NCBI RefSeq assembly: GCF_043195195.1
Contig: NZ_JBAFWT010000004.1
Location: 124,001-188,000 of the forward strand
Direction: 5' to 3'
DNA: 64,000 bases
From: NCEH01 sp043195195
GTDB lineage: Bacteria; Pseudomonadota; Alphaproteobacteria; Rhizobiales; Xanthobacteraceae
Under the pieces are notes generated by a model. That model worked only from the letters and a program-made list of their open reading frames with translations. It was not told the DNA's origin and did not search any database. Shown here in pieces: positions 37,170 through 45,670 of the stretch. Positions within the stretch are counted from its first letter, which is position 1; every line of letters starts with the position of its first letter. Both the position numbers and the translations under genes were made by a program.

Positions 37170-37799
37170 TCAGTGCGCCCGGACACCGCCGGGCAGGGCG
37201 CTCGCGGCCCAGGCGCGCAGCGATACCCAGGTGCGGCGATCCAGCAGGAAGCGGTCCACCGGAACCGAGGCGCCGAGCGCCTTCACCCGGCACAGGCCGG
37301 CGCCGCACCATTGGAAGGCGCACTTCTCCAGAACCCGGCGCGAGGCGGGATTCACCACCCGCGCGGCACCCGCGATCTGCTCGACCCCGGTTTCAGAGAA
37401 GGCATAATCGATCACGGCGCGGGCGGCCTCGGTGGCGATGCCCCGGCCCCAGAAGGTCTCGCCGATCCAATAGCCAAGCTCCGGCGCCGGCTCGCCGGGG
37501 CGACGGGCGAAACCGGACATGCCGACGAGCACCAGGGCGCCTTCCTGCTTCAGAAGCACGGCGAAGGTGGCGGCATCCGGGCCCTGCGGGGCGGTGGCGA
37601 CGAAGCTTAAGGCATCGGCCGCGCGATAGGGATGGGGCAGGTTCGCGGTCATTTCCGCGATGCGGCGGCTGTTGGCTAAAGCGGCGATGGCGTCCACGTC
37701 CTCGATCTTGGGTGCGCGCAGCACCAGCCGCGCGGTTTCGAGGACGGGCATACAGCTTTCCTGCAGCGCAACTCCGGGCGGCGTCTCGATGATGGTCAT
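37170..37799 (-). CDS. GNAT-family N-acetyltransferase
   Basis: The 209-residue acetyltransferase is of the RimJ/RimL-like kind. LETARLVLRAPKIEDVDAIAAL opens the domain, and GYWIGETFWGRGIATEAARAVIDYAF contains the acetyl-CoA pyrophosphate-binding R/Q-x-x-G-x-A/G pattern. NPASRRVLEKCAFQ follows. The start could be 37799 or the internal ATG at 37751, nearer the domain. In relatives a GNAT gene is often found beside rpmA, as here. Substrate is unknown. Confidence 0.88.
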   Translation of the reverse strand: MTIIETPPGVALQESCMPVLETARLVLRAPKIEDVDAIAALANSRRIAEMTANLPHPYRAADALSFVATAPQGPDAATFAVLLKQEGALVLVGMSGFARRPGEPAPELGYWIGETFWGRGIATEAARAVIDYAFSETGVEQIAGAARVVNPASRRVLEKCAFQWCGAGLCRVKALGASVPVDRFLLDRRTWVSLRAWAASALPGGVRAH

Positions 37800-37820
37800 G
37801 GCGGGCTCCAGGCCAAGGGC

Positions 37821-37857
37821 AAAAGAAAACCGGGAAGACGTGCCCGTCTCCCCGGTT
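37821..37857 (-). terminator. Intrinsic terminator after rpmA
   Basis: On the minus strand an AACCGGGGAGACG / CGTCTTCCCGGTT stem (arms 37845-37857 and 37828-37840, one G-T pair, loop GGCA) is followed by a T-rich run (TTCTTTT). It lies about 80 bases past the stop of rpmA and closes the rplU-rpmA unit. Confidence 0.85.
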
Positions 37858-37938
37858 CATCGGAGCCCCAGCTTCCTGGTTCAGGCTCCCTCCGGTTCGA
37901 CGAGACCGGCGGGATCCTGCATTTTCAGGTCTCGCCGG

Positions 37939-38214
37939 TTATTCAGCCGCCTCAAGGGCGGGGGTAGCGACAACGGATACAAACGTGCGGTCGTTGGCTT
38001 TGGTGCGGAACTCGACTCGGCCTTCAATAAGCGCGAACAAGGTATGGTCCTTGCCCATGCCGACGTTGGTGCCGGGATGCCATTTGGTGCCGCGTTGACG
38101 CACGATAATGTTGCCGGGAATGACTTCCTGGCCGCCGAAGCGCTTCACGCCAAGGCGCCGGCCGTCGGAATCGCGGCCGTTGCGGGATGAACCGCCTGCT
38201 TTTTTATGAGCCAT
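37939..38214 (-). CDS. rpmA: Large-subunit ribosomal protein L27
   Basis: The 91-residue protein is slightly longer than the usual 85. It starts MAHKKAGGSSRNGRDSDGRR and includes GVKRFGGQEVIPGNIIVRQRG and KWHPGTNVGMGKDHTLFAL, unmistakable for L27, which reaches the peptidyl-transferase centre. It follows rplU by 20 bases in the same operon. Confidence 0.98.
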   Translation of the reverse strand: MAHKKAGGSSRNGRDSDGRRLGVKRFGGQEVIPGNIIVRQRGTKWHPGTNVGMGKDHTLFALIEGRVEFRTKANDRTFVSVVATPALEAAE

Positions 38215-38234
38215 TTGCGCTCTCCGTTCTCAGA

Positions 38235-38609
38235 TCAAGCTTCGGCCGAGGCCTGTTCGGCCGGCGCAGCTTGGGTTGCGGGGGCGACGGCCTTGCCGTC
38301 GGTTCCGAGAATCTCGGTGATGCGCACGACGGTGAGGTCGGCGCGGAAGCCGCGCTTGCGGCGCGAGTTCTGCCGGCGACGCTTCTTGAACGCGATCACC
38401 TTGTCGCCGCGGGTCTGCTCGACCACTTCGACGGTAACGGAGGCGCCGTCCACGAGCGGGGCACCGATCACGGTGGTCTCGCCTGCCAGCATGAGCACGG
38501 GGAACGACAGGATCTGGCCGGCTTCGGCGTCGATAATCTTGTCGACCGTGATGACGTCTTCGGGGGCGACCCGATACTGCTTGCCGCCCGTCTTGATGAC
38601 CGCGAACAT
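38235..38609 (-). CDS. rplU: Large-subunit ribosomal protein L21
   Basis: The 124-residue protein begins MFAVIKTGGKQYRVAPEDVI and contains VIAFKKRRRQNSRRKRGFRA, the L21 signature, followed by an Ala/Glu-rich C-terminal extension usual in this order. The ATG at 38609 is chosen over an upstream extension with no similarity. It heads rplU-rpmA. The approximately 270-base gap to the divergent thioesterase gene holds the promoters for both. Confidence 0.98.
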   Translation of the reverse strand: MFAVIKTGGKQYRVAPEDVITVDKIIDAEAGQILSFPVLMLAGETTVIGAPLVDGASVTVEVVEQTRGDKVIAFKKRRRQNSRRKRGFRADLTVVRITEILGTDGKAVAPATQAAPAEQASAEA

Positions 38610-38878
38610 CTTTGTCTCGCTTTCGTGTTCCACCAGCCTCGAAGGGCGGGCTTCTTTCGGTCGATTGGGAATATGGGCGCAACGGCCCACGCGAAGCGGT
38701 TCGTGTACCCTTTGCCGGGTCCGCTTGTCAATGTGCGCGCCGGGTCAAAAACGCGGAGCGGCGCCGGTTTGCGTCCGGCCGCAGGGTGTCTTAACCCTGC
38801 GGTTGGAACACGTCCAAGCGGGATCCGCCTCCGGCTCGCCGGGCGCCATGAGCCGCATCCGAACGCAAGGGTCCCATC

Positions 38879-39274
38879 ATGCACGACAAGCAGTCCGATA
38901 TTCCGGACGGCGTCCCGGCCATTCGCACCATCGCCATGCCGGCGGATACCAATCCGAGCGGCGATATTTTCGGCGGCTGGCTGATGTCGCAGATGGATCT
39001 CGCGGCAGGCAATGTCGCCGCCCGCCGCGCGCGCGGGCGCTGCGCCACCGTGGCGGTGGAGGCGATCACCTTCCTCGGGCCGGTGTTCGTGGGCGACGAG
39101 GTGAGCCTATTCGCCAATCTGCTGACCGTGGGGCGGACCTCGCTGCGGATCGAGGTGGAGGCCTGGCGCCGGGCGCGCGAAGGGGAAGATACGCGCAAGG
39201 TGACCGAGGCGGTGTTCACCTTCGTGGCCATCGACGCCGCCGGCAAGCCGCGTCCGGTTGACGGCACGCCCTGA
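38879..39274 (+). CDS. Acyl-CoA thioesterase (YciA-like hot-dog protein)
   Basis: The 131-residue hot-dog protein carries AIRTIAMPADTNPSGDIFGGWLMSQMD, with the catalytic Asp-rich segment of the YciA/4-hydroxybenzoyl-type acyl-CoA hydrolases, and VAVEAITFLGPVFVGDEV. It is predicted to hydrolyse acyl-CoA esters in the cytosol. Start ATG at 38879 fits. It is a single-gene unit, ending about 120 bases before tRNA-Ser. Confidence 0.9.
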   Translation: MHDKQSDIPDGVPAIRTIAMPADTNPSGDIFGGWLMSQMDLAAGNVAARRARGRCATVAVEAITFLGPVFVGDEVSLFANLLTVGRTSLRIEVEAWRRAREGEDTRKVTEAVFTFVAIDAAGKPRPVDGTP

Positions 39275-39396
39275 GCATTTGCGGCGCGTTCCGGCCGGCG
39301 TGGAAAGCGTGTGCGCGCGTCTTGTGCTTGTTTCGCGGCTCGGTTAGAAGCGCTGAGAACCACGTCGACGGATGCGATAAGCTCCGGCCCCCGGAT

Positions 39397-39486
39397 GGAG
39401 AGGTGGCAGAGTGGTCGAATGCACCGCACTCGAAATGCGGCATACGGGCAACCGTATCGGGGGTTCAAATCCCTCCCTCTCCGCCA
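39397..39486 (+). tRNA. tRNA-Ser (anticodon CGA)
   Basis: A 90-base class II tRNA includes the encoded CCA. The acceptor arm GGAGAGG pairs with CCTCTCC, the anticodon loop is CTCGAAA (CGA), a long variable arm follows, and the T-loop GTTCAAATCC is normal. Gene content changes from core to accessory immediately downstream. No second copy of its 3' end, as would mark an integrated element, is visible in the window. Confidence 0.97.
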
Positions 39487-39524
39487 CTTATCCGCTTAAT
39501 ACATTGAATAATAAGCGAAAATAA

Positions 39525-39553
39525 GAGGCTCTTCGGCCTCATTTCTCATTTTA
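39525..39553 (+). terminator. Terminator after tRNA-Ser
   Basis: A GAGGC / GCCTC stem (39525-39529 and 39536-39540, loop TCTTCG) is followed by a T-rich tail (ATTTCTCATTTTA). It ends the tRNA transcript; its tail touches the stop of the convergent P-type ATPase gene. Confidence 0.65.
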
Positions 39554-41482
39554 CCCCACATTGTGGTGTGTCGCTCTCGTGTGGGCGCCAGGCCGACATA
39601 CTTCGCCGCCAAGTCCACGTGCGCCGGCAATTGTCCGCGCGGCCTCTCTCGGCACGATCCTGAGCGCCCGCAGCGCGTTCAGGATGACCGCCACGTCGAT
39701 CACTTCCTGCAACAAGGCGCCCTGCACGGGTGTCAGATATCCCAAGGCTGCGGCAACCATGCCCAGGATCGACAGCCCGATCCCGGCCACGACGCTTTCC
39801 AAGGCGATCCGGCGCGAGCGTTGGGCGATTTCGATTCCGGGCAGAAGGCGGTCCAATTGGTCCACCAGCAGAACGACATCCGCCGCCTCGGCGGAGGCCG
39901 CCGCCCCGCGCGCGCCCATGGCAACACCGATGTCAGCGGCGGCAAGAGCCGGCGCATCGTTGACGCCGTCGCCCACCATCATCACCGGGCCATTCTTGCG
40001 CTCGGTGAGGACCACCAGAACCTTTTGGTCCGGGGTCAGGTCGGCCCGCACGGCGTCAAGGTCCAGCCCCTCGGTCACGGCCTTGGCCACTGCACGGCGG
40101 TCGCCGGTTGCCAGCAGGATGCGGCTGATGCCCAGACGGCGCAGCCCGGCAAGCAGATCGGAGGTGCCGGCCCGCAGCGCATCGGCCAGTACGAGATGGC
40201 CGACGCGTTTCCCGTCCACTGCAAGTGCAACGACGACCGAACCTGCTTCGCGGATCGCGTCTTCAAGGTCATCCGCCTCGATCTGCGATGCGACGAAGCT
40301 CGCGCCCCCCACAACGACCTTTCGGCCATCGATAACCCCCGCAACGCCGTCTCCAGGCGTCTCGATTACGTTTTCAGGGAGCGGCAGCGTGGCGCCGCGC
40401 GCATGCGCCGCCGCGACGATCGCCTGCGCGATCGGATGTTTCGAGGCCTGATCCAGAGCGGCGGCGAAGTACAGGACATTGGCCTCGGAAAGGGCGCCGA
40501 GTGCATGGATCGAAACGACCTGTGGTCGCCCGTCGGTCAATGTGCCCGTCTTGTCGAGGATCAGCGTCTGGATCCGCGCCAGCGCCTCAAGCGGCTTTGC
40601 GCCCTTGATGAGAACCCCGAAATGGGCCGCACGTGACAAGCCGGCCACGAGGGCCACCGGGACCGCGAGGATCAGCGGACATGGGGTCGCAACCACCAGA
40701 ACCGCCACAGCGCGGATCGGGTCGCCCGTGAACCACCAGGCCGCCGTCGCAAGAGCGAGTGTCACCGCCAGAAACAGCAGCGAGTAGCGGTCCGCGAGCC
40801 GGGCCATCGGCGCCTTGGATTGCTGTGCCGCCTCGACCAGCCGGACGATCCCGGCATAGGTGCTGTCGGCGGCGCCACGGCTCACATACAAATCGAAGAC
40901 TTCGCCCGCATTGGTCGAGCCGCTCATGACCTCCTGTCCGCGCTCCAGGCGCACGGGCATGGACTCGCCCGTCAGTGCCGACTGGTCCAGCATCGCGCGG
41001 TCGCTCTCGACCGTGCCGTCTACGGGCGCGATGTCGCCCTGCCGGATCAGCAGCAGGTCACCCGGCTTAATCTCATCCAATGGCACCTCGTCGAGTGTGC
41101 CGCCGCGATGCCGCGTCGCCGTTCGCGGCACGCGCGACAGGAGATCGCTCATCTCACGCCGGGCGCGGCCCTCGGCAAAGCTTTCCAGGAAGGTCCCGCC
41201 GGAATACATCAGCGCAACCACGGCCGCCGCGAGCGTCTCGCCAAACAGCAGGGCCGCCGACATCGACAGGGCAGCCACGATGTCCAGTCCAACCTCACCC
41301 TTCGAAAGGCTGCGGACGATCTCGACCACCAGCGTCGCCAGCGCGGGGCCGACGCCTGCTGTCCAGGCCAGGGTGGCAAGGTGGGGTTGCCCGCCCAGCA
41401 GCAGTCCGAGGCCGGAAACGAGGCCAAGCAAGGCGATGCCCAGAAGCGCGACGCTGAGGCGATCGTGAAGCAATGGGTTCAT
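39551..41482 (-). CDS. Heavy-metal-transporting P1B-type ATPase, TPC subgroup
   Basis: The 643-residue P-type ATPase pumps a transition metal out of the cytosol. Visible are the A-domain loop DQSALTGESMPV, the phosphorylation motif DKTGTLTDG (Asp about 310), HPIAQAI in the nucleotide-binding part, and MMVGDGVNDAPALAAADIG. The membrane metal motif is VVATPCPLILA (about residues 263-273), TPC rather than the CPC of copper or zinc pumps, which places it in the little-studied P1B-5-like group associated with Ni or Fe. There is no N-terminal metal-binding domain, and no C-terminal hemerythrin domain is seen. It is the last gene of a minus-strand cluster, overlapping the ApbE gene by four bases. 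Confidence 0.85.
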   Translation of the reverse strand: MNPLLHDRLSVALLGIALLGLVSGLGLLLGGQPHLATLAWTAGVGPALATLVVEIVRSLSKGEVGLDIVAALSMSAALLFGETLAAAVVALMYSGGTFLESFAEGRARREMSDLLSRVPRTATRHRGGTLDEVPLDEIKPGDLLLIRQGDIAPVDGTVESDRAMLDQSALTGESMPVRLERGQEVMSGSTNAGEVFDLYVSRGAADSTYAGIVRLVEAAQQSKAPMARLADRYSLLFLAVTLALATAAWWFTGDPIRAVAVLVVATPCPLILAVPVALVAGLSRAAHFGVLIKGAKPLEALARIQTLILDKTGTLTDGRPQVVSIHALGALSEANVLYFAAALDQASKHPIAQAIVAAAHARGATLPLPENVIETPGDGVAGVIDGRKVVVGGASFVASQIEADDLEDAIREAGSVVVALAVDGKRVGHLVLADALRAGTSDLLAGLRRLGISRILLATGDRRAVAKAVTEGLDLDAVRADLTPDQKVLVVLTERKNGPVMMVGDGVNDAPALAAADIGVAMGARGAAASAEAADVVLLVDQLDRLLPGIEIAQRSRRIALESVVAGIGLSILGMVAAALGYLTPVQGALLQEVIDVAVILNALRALRIVPREAARTIAGARGLGGEVCRPGAHTRATHHNVG

Positions 41483-42474
41483 CTGGCGTGCATCCCGCGG
41501 TCAGGTTGAGCACCCGGGCCTGAACGGGCCTCGAACAGCCGCCCGACCGGCGTTTCGCGAAGGCGGTCGCCCTCTCGGTCAATGAAGAGGGCGTCAAGAT
41601 TTTGCCTACGCGCCAACTCTACGCCTTCCAGCCTTCCTCGTACCATGAGTGCTGTTGCCCAGGCGTCAGCGGCCATGCAACTCGCGGCGACGACGGTGAC
41701 GGAGGCGGGAGACGCTACGAGCGGCCCGCCGCGTGCCGGGTCCATGGTGTGCGACAGCCGCCGGCCGCCGATATCGACCCAGTGCCGGTAGTCGCCGGAG
41801 GTCGCGACAGCAGCGTCGTGAAGAGCGATCATCGCCTGAGGGGCCCGCGCGACAGGGTCCGGCCGCTCGATGGCCACGGCCCACGCAGCACCGTCAGGCT
41901 GAAGCCCGATAGCCCGCAATTCGCCATCGATGGCCACCAATGCGCCGGTGATGCCGAATGCGCGCACCACTTCGGCCAACCGGTCCACGCCATAACCCTT
42001 GGCGATGCCGGAGAGGTCGAGGGTCAAGGGTGCATGCTTACGCACCCGGCCCCTCGCCGGATCGAGTTCCAACACATCATGTGCCCGGTATCTCGGGCTA
42101 CTGAGGGTCTCGCGAATGCCTTCGAGGCTGCCCTCGGCCCGACCGAAGCCCCATGCGGTGACGGCGTCGCCGACGCCGATGTCGAAGGCCCCATCCGAAG
42201 CGCGCCCGACCGCCAACGCGGTCGCGAGCACCGCCATGAGGCGCATCGGCACGCCGATCCAGATGTTCAGCGGCGCAGCATTGAGACGCATCAGGTCGCT
42301 GTCCGGCTTCCAGGTGGACATTTGTGCATCCACCTCGTCCGTCGCCGCCTGAAGTGCCGCTTCGACCGGGGCGGCATCGAAGCTTGAAGCCGCATGAAAC
42401 AGGGCGGACCAACGGGTGCCCATCGTCGGGCCGTTCAGTGCGTAACGCACGCGATCAGTAGACATCTTCGACAT
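41479..42474 (-). CDS. apbE: ApbE-family FAD:protein FMN transferase
   Basis: The 331-residue enzyme is predicted to attach FMN covalently to threonine or serine of target proteins. ApbE landmarks are NGPTMGTRWSALFHA, GDGAFDIGVGDAV-like segment (SDGAFDIGVGDAVTAWGFGR), LDLSGIAKGYGVDRLAEVV and ATSGDYRHWVDIGGRRLSHTMDP. Unusually, no signal peptide or lipobox precedes the domain, although ApbE normally acts outside the cytoplasm; an alternative start at 42465 does not add one. It overlaps the PepSY-flavodoxin gene by 20 bases and the ATPase by four, so the three are one operon. Confidence 0.9.
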   Translation of the reverse strand: MSKMSTDRVRYALNGPTMGTRWSALFHAASSFDAAPVEAALQAATDEVDAQMSTWKPDSDLMRLNAAPLNIWIGVPMRLMAVLATALAVGRASDGAFDIGVGDAVTAWGFGRAEGSLEGIRETLSSPRYRAHDVLELDPARGRVRKHAPLTLDLSGIAKGYGVDRLAEVVRAFGITGALVAIDGELRAIGLQPDGAAWAVAIERPDPVARAPQAMIALHDAAVATSGDYRHWVDIGGRRLSHTMDPARGGPLVASPASVTVVAASCMAADAWATALMVRGRLEGVELARRQNLDALFIDREGDRLRETPVGRLFEARSGPGAQPDRGMHAR

Positions 42475-44662
42475 AGCGCCCCTCGGCTTTGAGTGTGGCC
42501 GGTGTCAGCCCGGACGGCGCGAGGATCTCGGTCAGCGCATCCGCCACCCCGGCGGCCATCTCGCGGCCGCCGCAAACCATCACGCGGGCCCCGTCCCGGA
42601 TCAGCCGGGCGACCTGCGTTCCTTCGGCACGCAGCGCGTCCTGCACGTAATGCGGGTGCGCACCGCGCGAGACCGCTGTGACGAACCGCGCGAGGCGACC
42701 CTGTTTCTGCCAGGTCGATAATTCCTCGCCATAGAGGAAGTCGCTGTCGGGATGACGCATGCCGAAGAAGAGATGCACCGGGCGCCGCTCCCTGTTGGCC
42801 CGGACGAACCCCGCGAGCGGGCCGATCCCGGTCCCGGCGCCGATCAGGATCAGCGCAGTGCGACCACCACCAACCCGGAACGCAGGATTTGGCCGCACGA
42901 AAGCCGTCACGGTGTCCCCCGGTTCGAGCCCCTTGAGCTGCCCCGAGCACAGGCCACCGGGGTGCTTTTTCACCACGATCTCGAGGAAACCGTCGCGGCT
43001 TCCGGAGGCGAGCGAATAGAACCGCGGCACCGCCGAGCCGACGGGCAGGACGCCGAGCAGATCGCCCGCCCGGAATGGCCCGAAGCCCCGCCCGGTCAAG
43101 CGCCGCCAAAGTGGAACCTGCGGCAGGGCGAAGCGCAGGATCGCGGTCGGCGCCTGCACCTTTGCCCCGTAGTCGCGACGCGACATCAGCGTCAGCTCGT
43201 GCGACGCGGGCGGCATGGGCTGATGGCAGAGCTCCAGTGCAATCCCGATTGCCGCGCCGAACTCGCGGCCCCAGCGGGCAAAATCCTGCGGCGACTGGCG
43301 GTCGACGGTGTCGAAGGGGATAAGCTCCCGCCAACCCTTCGCCTGCGCCGCAGCCGACACGGCTTGTGCGAAGGCGCAGAAGGCCGGGAAGCTGCGGTCG
43401 CCGAAACCGAGTACCGCGAGACGTGCGGAGGGTATTGTTTCGAGTTGCGCCACCCGTTCGAGAAACCCTTTGGCCGAAGCGGGCGCGTCGCCATCGCCAT
43501 AGGTGGCCGCAAGAACGACGATGCGCTCGGCGCGCGTGTAGCGGGCCGGATCGAAGGTCGACATCGCAGCCACGTGGACATCCTGGCCGGCCTCCGACAG
43601 CGCCCTGTGCAGAGTCGCGGCAAAGCCCCAGGTGCTTCCGCCTTCGCTGCCGACAAGCAGGATCGTGCCGGCGCGATCGGCAGCGACGTTGTTCCTCACT
43701 TTCGGCCGTCCGCGCCGCCCTGCCCACCACAGAGCGAGCCCCGTGCCACCCATCGCCGGCACGCTCAGGGCCACGAGCCCGAGCACAAGTCCCAGCCCTG
43801 CCGCACCCTTGCCGGTGTGCAGCATGTAGATCGTCTCCGAGACCTTCTCCCAGGGTGTCAGGTCAGCCCAGGCAAGAAGCGTCCCGGTCCCCTGGTCGAG
43901 ATAGCCGGCACCCCGGTCCGTCTTCAGCGTGAAGACGTCGGCGGCATCCCCGGGATAGGGAAAGGCCAGCTCGCGCAGCTCCGCGACCGGCGTGGCGGCG
44001 AGCAGGTCCATCTTGGCAATCGCCGCACCGGTAGTCCCGCTGACCCCGGCCGGAACAGTCAGCACTGCTCCTCCCTGCGGCAGCAGGCCGAAGGTGGACG
44101 CCGTCATCCACAACGCCGTCGCCGAGGAGAGGGTGAGGCCGACGACGGCGACACGGGCGATCTCGACATGCAGCCGCCCCGAAAATGGGCCTCGCAGGTG
44201 AGCGAACCAGCGGGCCCAACCCCCGACCCGGCGGGCGACCAGACACGCGCCGGAAAGCGACAGGACGAGCATCGCAGCCGCGCCCGCCGCCATCGCGATC
44301 CGGCCCGCATCGTCCAGAAGAAGAGACCGATGCAGGCGGGTCAGCCAGCGCTCGGTCGGGTTGCGGTCGGCCGAGGCGATGCCTTGCCCCGTTCCGGGGT
44401 CGATGACCGCGGCACCCGGCGCGCCGCTCTCGAACCAATAGGCGGTGATCCGGCCCGACGGCGCGCGCCGGATCTGCTCGACGCCGGGATAGACGGCTTG
44501 AACGCGCGCGGCGAGCGTGGCCACGGAAAGCCCATCCTCGGCTTGCGGCGCGGAGAGGCGCTCCGCTGCCGGGAAGACCGACAGAGCCGCCCCACTGAGC
44601 GCAAGAATGGTGACGAGGACCAGAGCCAGCAGACCCGGCCAACGGTGGAGAGCGCGGATCAT
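42455..44662 (-). CDS. PepSY membrane-flavodoxin-FNR fusion reductase
   Basis: The 735-residue protein combines three parts. First is an N-terminal PepSY-TM region (about 1-330) with roughly four membrane segments, starting IRALHRWPGLLALVLVTILALSG. Next is a flavodoxin domain (about 334-475; LVGSEGGSTWGFAATLHRAL and ATYGDGDAPASA for FMN). Last is a ferredoxin-NADP reductase module (about 500-735; FYSLASGS, GAGTGIGPLAGFV, VMVCGGREMAAGV). It probably carries electrons from cytosolic NADPH through flavins into the membrane or periplasm. Adjacent DUF2271 and ApbE genes suggest a flavinylated acceptor. It ends in the conserved VEDVY aromatic residue. Confidence 0.87.
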   Translation of the reverse strand: MIRALHRWPGLLALVLVTILALSGAALSVFPAAERLSAPQAEDGLSVATLAARVQAVYPGVEQIRRAPSGRITAYWFESGAPGAAVIDPGTGQGIASADRNPTERWLTRLHRSLLLDDAGRIAMAAGAAAMLVLSLSGACLVARRVGGWARWFAHLRGPFSGRLHVEIARVAVVGLTLSSATALWMTASTFGLLPQGGAVLTVPAGVSGTTGAAIAKMDLLAATPVAELRELAFPYPGDAADVFTLKTDRGAGYLDQGTGTLLAWADLTPWEKVSETIYMLHTGKGAAGLGLVLGLVALSVPAMGGTGLALWWAGRRGRPKVRNNVAADRAGTILLVGSEGGSTWGFAATLHRALSEAGQDVHVAAMSTFDPARYTRAERIVVLAATYGDGDAPASAKGFLERVAQLETIPSARLAVLGFGDRSFPAFCAFAQAVSAAAQAKGWRELIPFDTVDRQSPQDFARWGREFGAAIGIALELCHQPMPPASHELTLMSRRDYGAKVQAPTAILRFALPQVPLWRRLTGRGFGPFRAGDLLGVLPVGSAVPRFYSLASGSRDGFLEIVVKKHPGGLCSGQLKGLEPGDTVTAFVRPNPAFRVGGGRTALILIGAGTGIGPLAGFVRANRERRPVHLFFGMRHPDSDFLYGEELSTWQKQGRLARFVTAVSRGAHPHYVQDALRAEGTQVARLIRDGARVMVCGGREMAAGVADALTEILAPSGLTPATLKAEGRYVEDVY

Positions 44663-44677
44663 GGCCCAAGCCTCTCC

Positions 44678-45148
44678 TTACAGGCCGTAGCTGAAGTCGG
44701 CGACATAGCGGCGGCCACGCACCGGTTTGCCCGCGCCGGCCGTCGTCAGCGCCACGGACACATCCTTGGGGCTGTCGCGCATGTCCTCCACCGCCGCATC
44801 GACGTGCAGCGTGTAGCCGGCGTCGAACAACGCGTCAGCGAGATCGAGCGTGATCTTGAGTGTTCGGCCGGCACCGACGCTGGCGCCGGTGATGCCGTTG
44901 ATCTGGGCCGGGGCGCCACCAGTGGCGCGGTACCAGTCGGTGAGGTGCTGGTAGTACTTGGATTTACCGCCGGCCATCCAGAGACTGCCGGCATAGGCAC
45001 CTTTCGCGTCCGTGACATAGAGGGCGAGATAGGCGCCATTGCCACCATAATTGTTGAGTGTTGCGGTCAGCGTGACGGGACGCGCCATGGCGAGGCTGGG
45101 TGCCGTGAGCGCGGTGGTCAGCGCGAGCGCTGCAAGGACGGATTTCAT
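44678..45148 (-). CDS. Secreted DUF2271 protein (candidate flavinylated acceptor)
   Basis: The 156-residue protein has a signal peptide (cleavage near SLAMARP, residue about 23). VTLTATLNNYGGNGAYLALYV and GGKSKYYQHLTDWYRA follow, characteristic of DUF2271, and then NGITGASVGAGR. The ITGAS stretch (residues 86-90) resembles the [S/T]GA[S/T] motif to which ApbE enzymes attach FMN, so this is the best candidate substrate of the adjacent ApbE. The ATG at 45148 is chosen for the signal sequence. It precedes the PepSY-flavodoxin gene by 15 bases and is therefore in the operon. Flavinylation is inferred. Confidence 0.82.
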   Translation of the reverse strand: MKSVLAALALTTALTAPSLAMARPVTLTATLNNYGGNGAYLALYVTDAKGAYAGSLWMAGGKSKYYQHLTDWYRATGGAPAQINGITGASVGAGRTLKITLDLADALFDAGYTLHVDAAVEDMRDSPKDVSVALTTAGAGKPVRGRRYVADFSYGL

Positions 45149-45190
45149 TGGGAATACCTTCTTCCGGGACGCAGGATGAGCGGCCGAGTT

Positions 45191-45230
45191 CAATTCACGC
45201 TGACCTGGGTCAATTCACCCTGACCTGGGG
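45191..45230. repeat. Tandem 20-bp direct repeat
   Basis: Two units (45191-45210 and 45211-45230) are identical at 18 of 20 bases (CAATTCACGCTGACCTGGGT and CAATTCACCCTGACCTGGGG). The second unit covers the last codons and stop of the Asp-rich gene. The layout recalls multiple terminal repeats of some insertion sequences (for example IS21-type ends), but no transposase is present. Confidence 0.7.
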
Positions 45231-45575
45231 CGGCGCACCGTTTCCGAAGAGCCCGTTCTGCGGTGGGGTTACGGTGTCGACGGAAGCCGGAGTGCGAGCG
45301 GCGCGGCCGCCGCTGCCGTCATCATCATGGTCGTCGTCATCGTCGTCATCGTCGTCACCACGGCCGTGGCCGGGCCGGCGATGCTCCCCCTCGTCATCGT
45401 CATCGTCGTCGTCGCTGGCGAGAATGAGCGGGAGCGCCTCCTGACCGTCATCGAGGACGGCCGCGATCGGGCGGTCGGCGGCGATTGCGGGGCTGCGCAC
45501 GGCGCTCCATGCCGTGAGGCCGATGGCGGCTGTCAGGGTGGTCGAGGCAACGAGAAGGGTGAGGGTCTTTCTCAT
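45210..45575 (-). CDS. Secreted Asp-rich low-complexity protein
   Basis: The 121-residue product has a signal peptide (RKTLTLLVASTTLTAAIGLTA, cleavage near AIAAD). It is followed by two very acidic runs (ASDDDDDDDEGEH, then nine Asp and HDDD) separated by Arg/His/Gly. Such clusters can bind Ca or transition metals. It resembles no named family I know; the ATG, signal peptide and strong acidic bias argue that it is real. It lies between the DUF2271 gene and the PepSY gene in the metal/flavin cluster; its stop lies within the 20-bp tandem repeat. Confidence 0.7.
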   Translation of the reverse strand: MRKTLTLLVASTTLTAAIGLTAWSAVRSPAIAADRPIAAVLDDGQEALPLILASDDDDDDDEGEHRRPGHGRGDDDDDDDDDHDDDGSGGRAARTPASVDTVTPPQNGLFGNGAPPQVRVN

Positions 45576-45670
45576 GGCAGGGTCTCCTTATCTGCGGGAA
45601 CCAAGCTGGAGCCGCGACCTTAGGCCTTCCTGACGGCGCGACGATTTCCGCTTCAGCTTGCCGTCAGGAA

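Noticed and set aside
39563..40636. 357-codon plus-strand frame opposite the P-type ATPase
   Set aside because: Antisense to conserved catalytic motifs and without a domain of its own.
42752..45223. 823-codon plus-strand frame over the PepSY-flavodoxin gene
   Set aside because: Shadow frame; the minus strand carries complete FMN, FAD and NADPH motifs.
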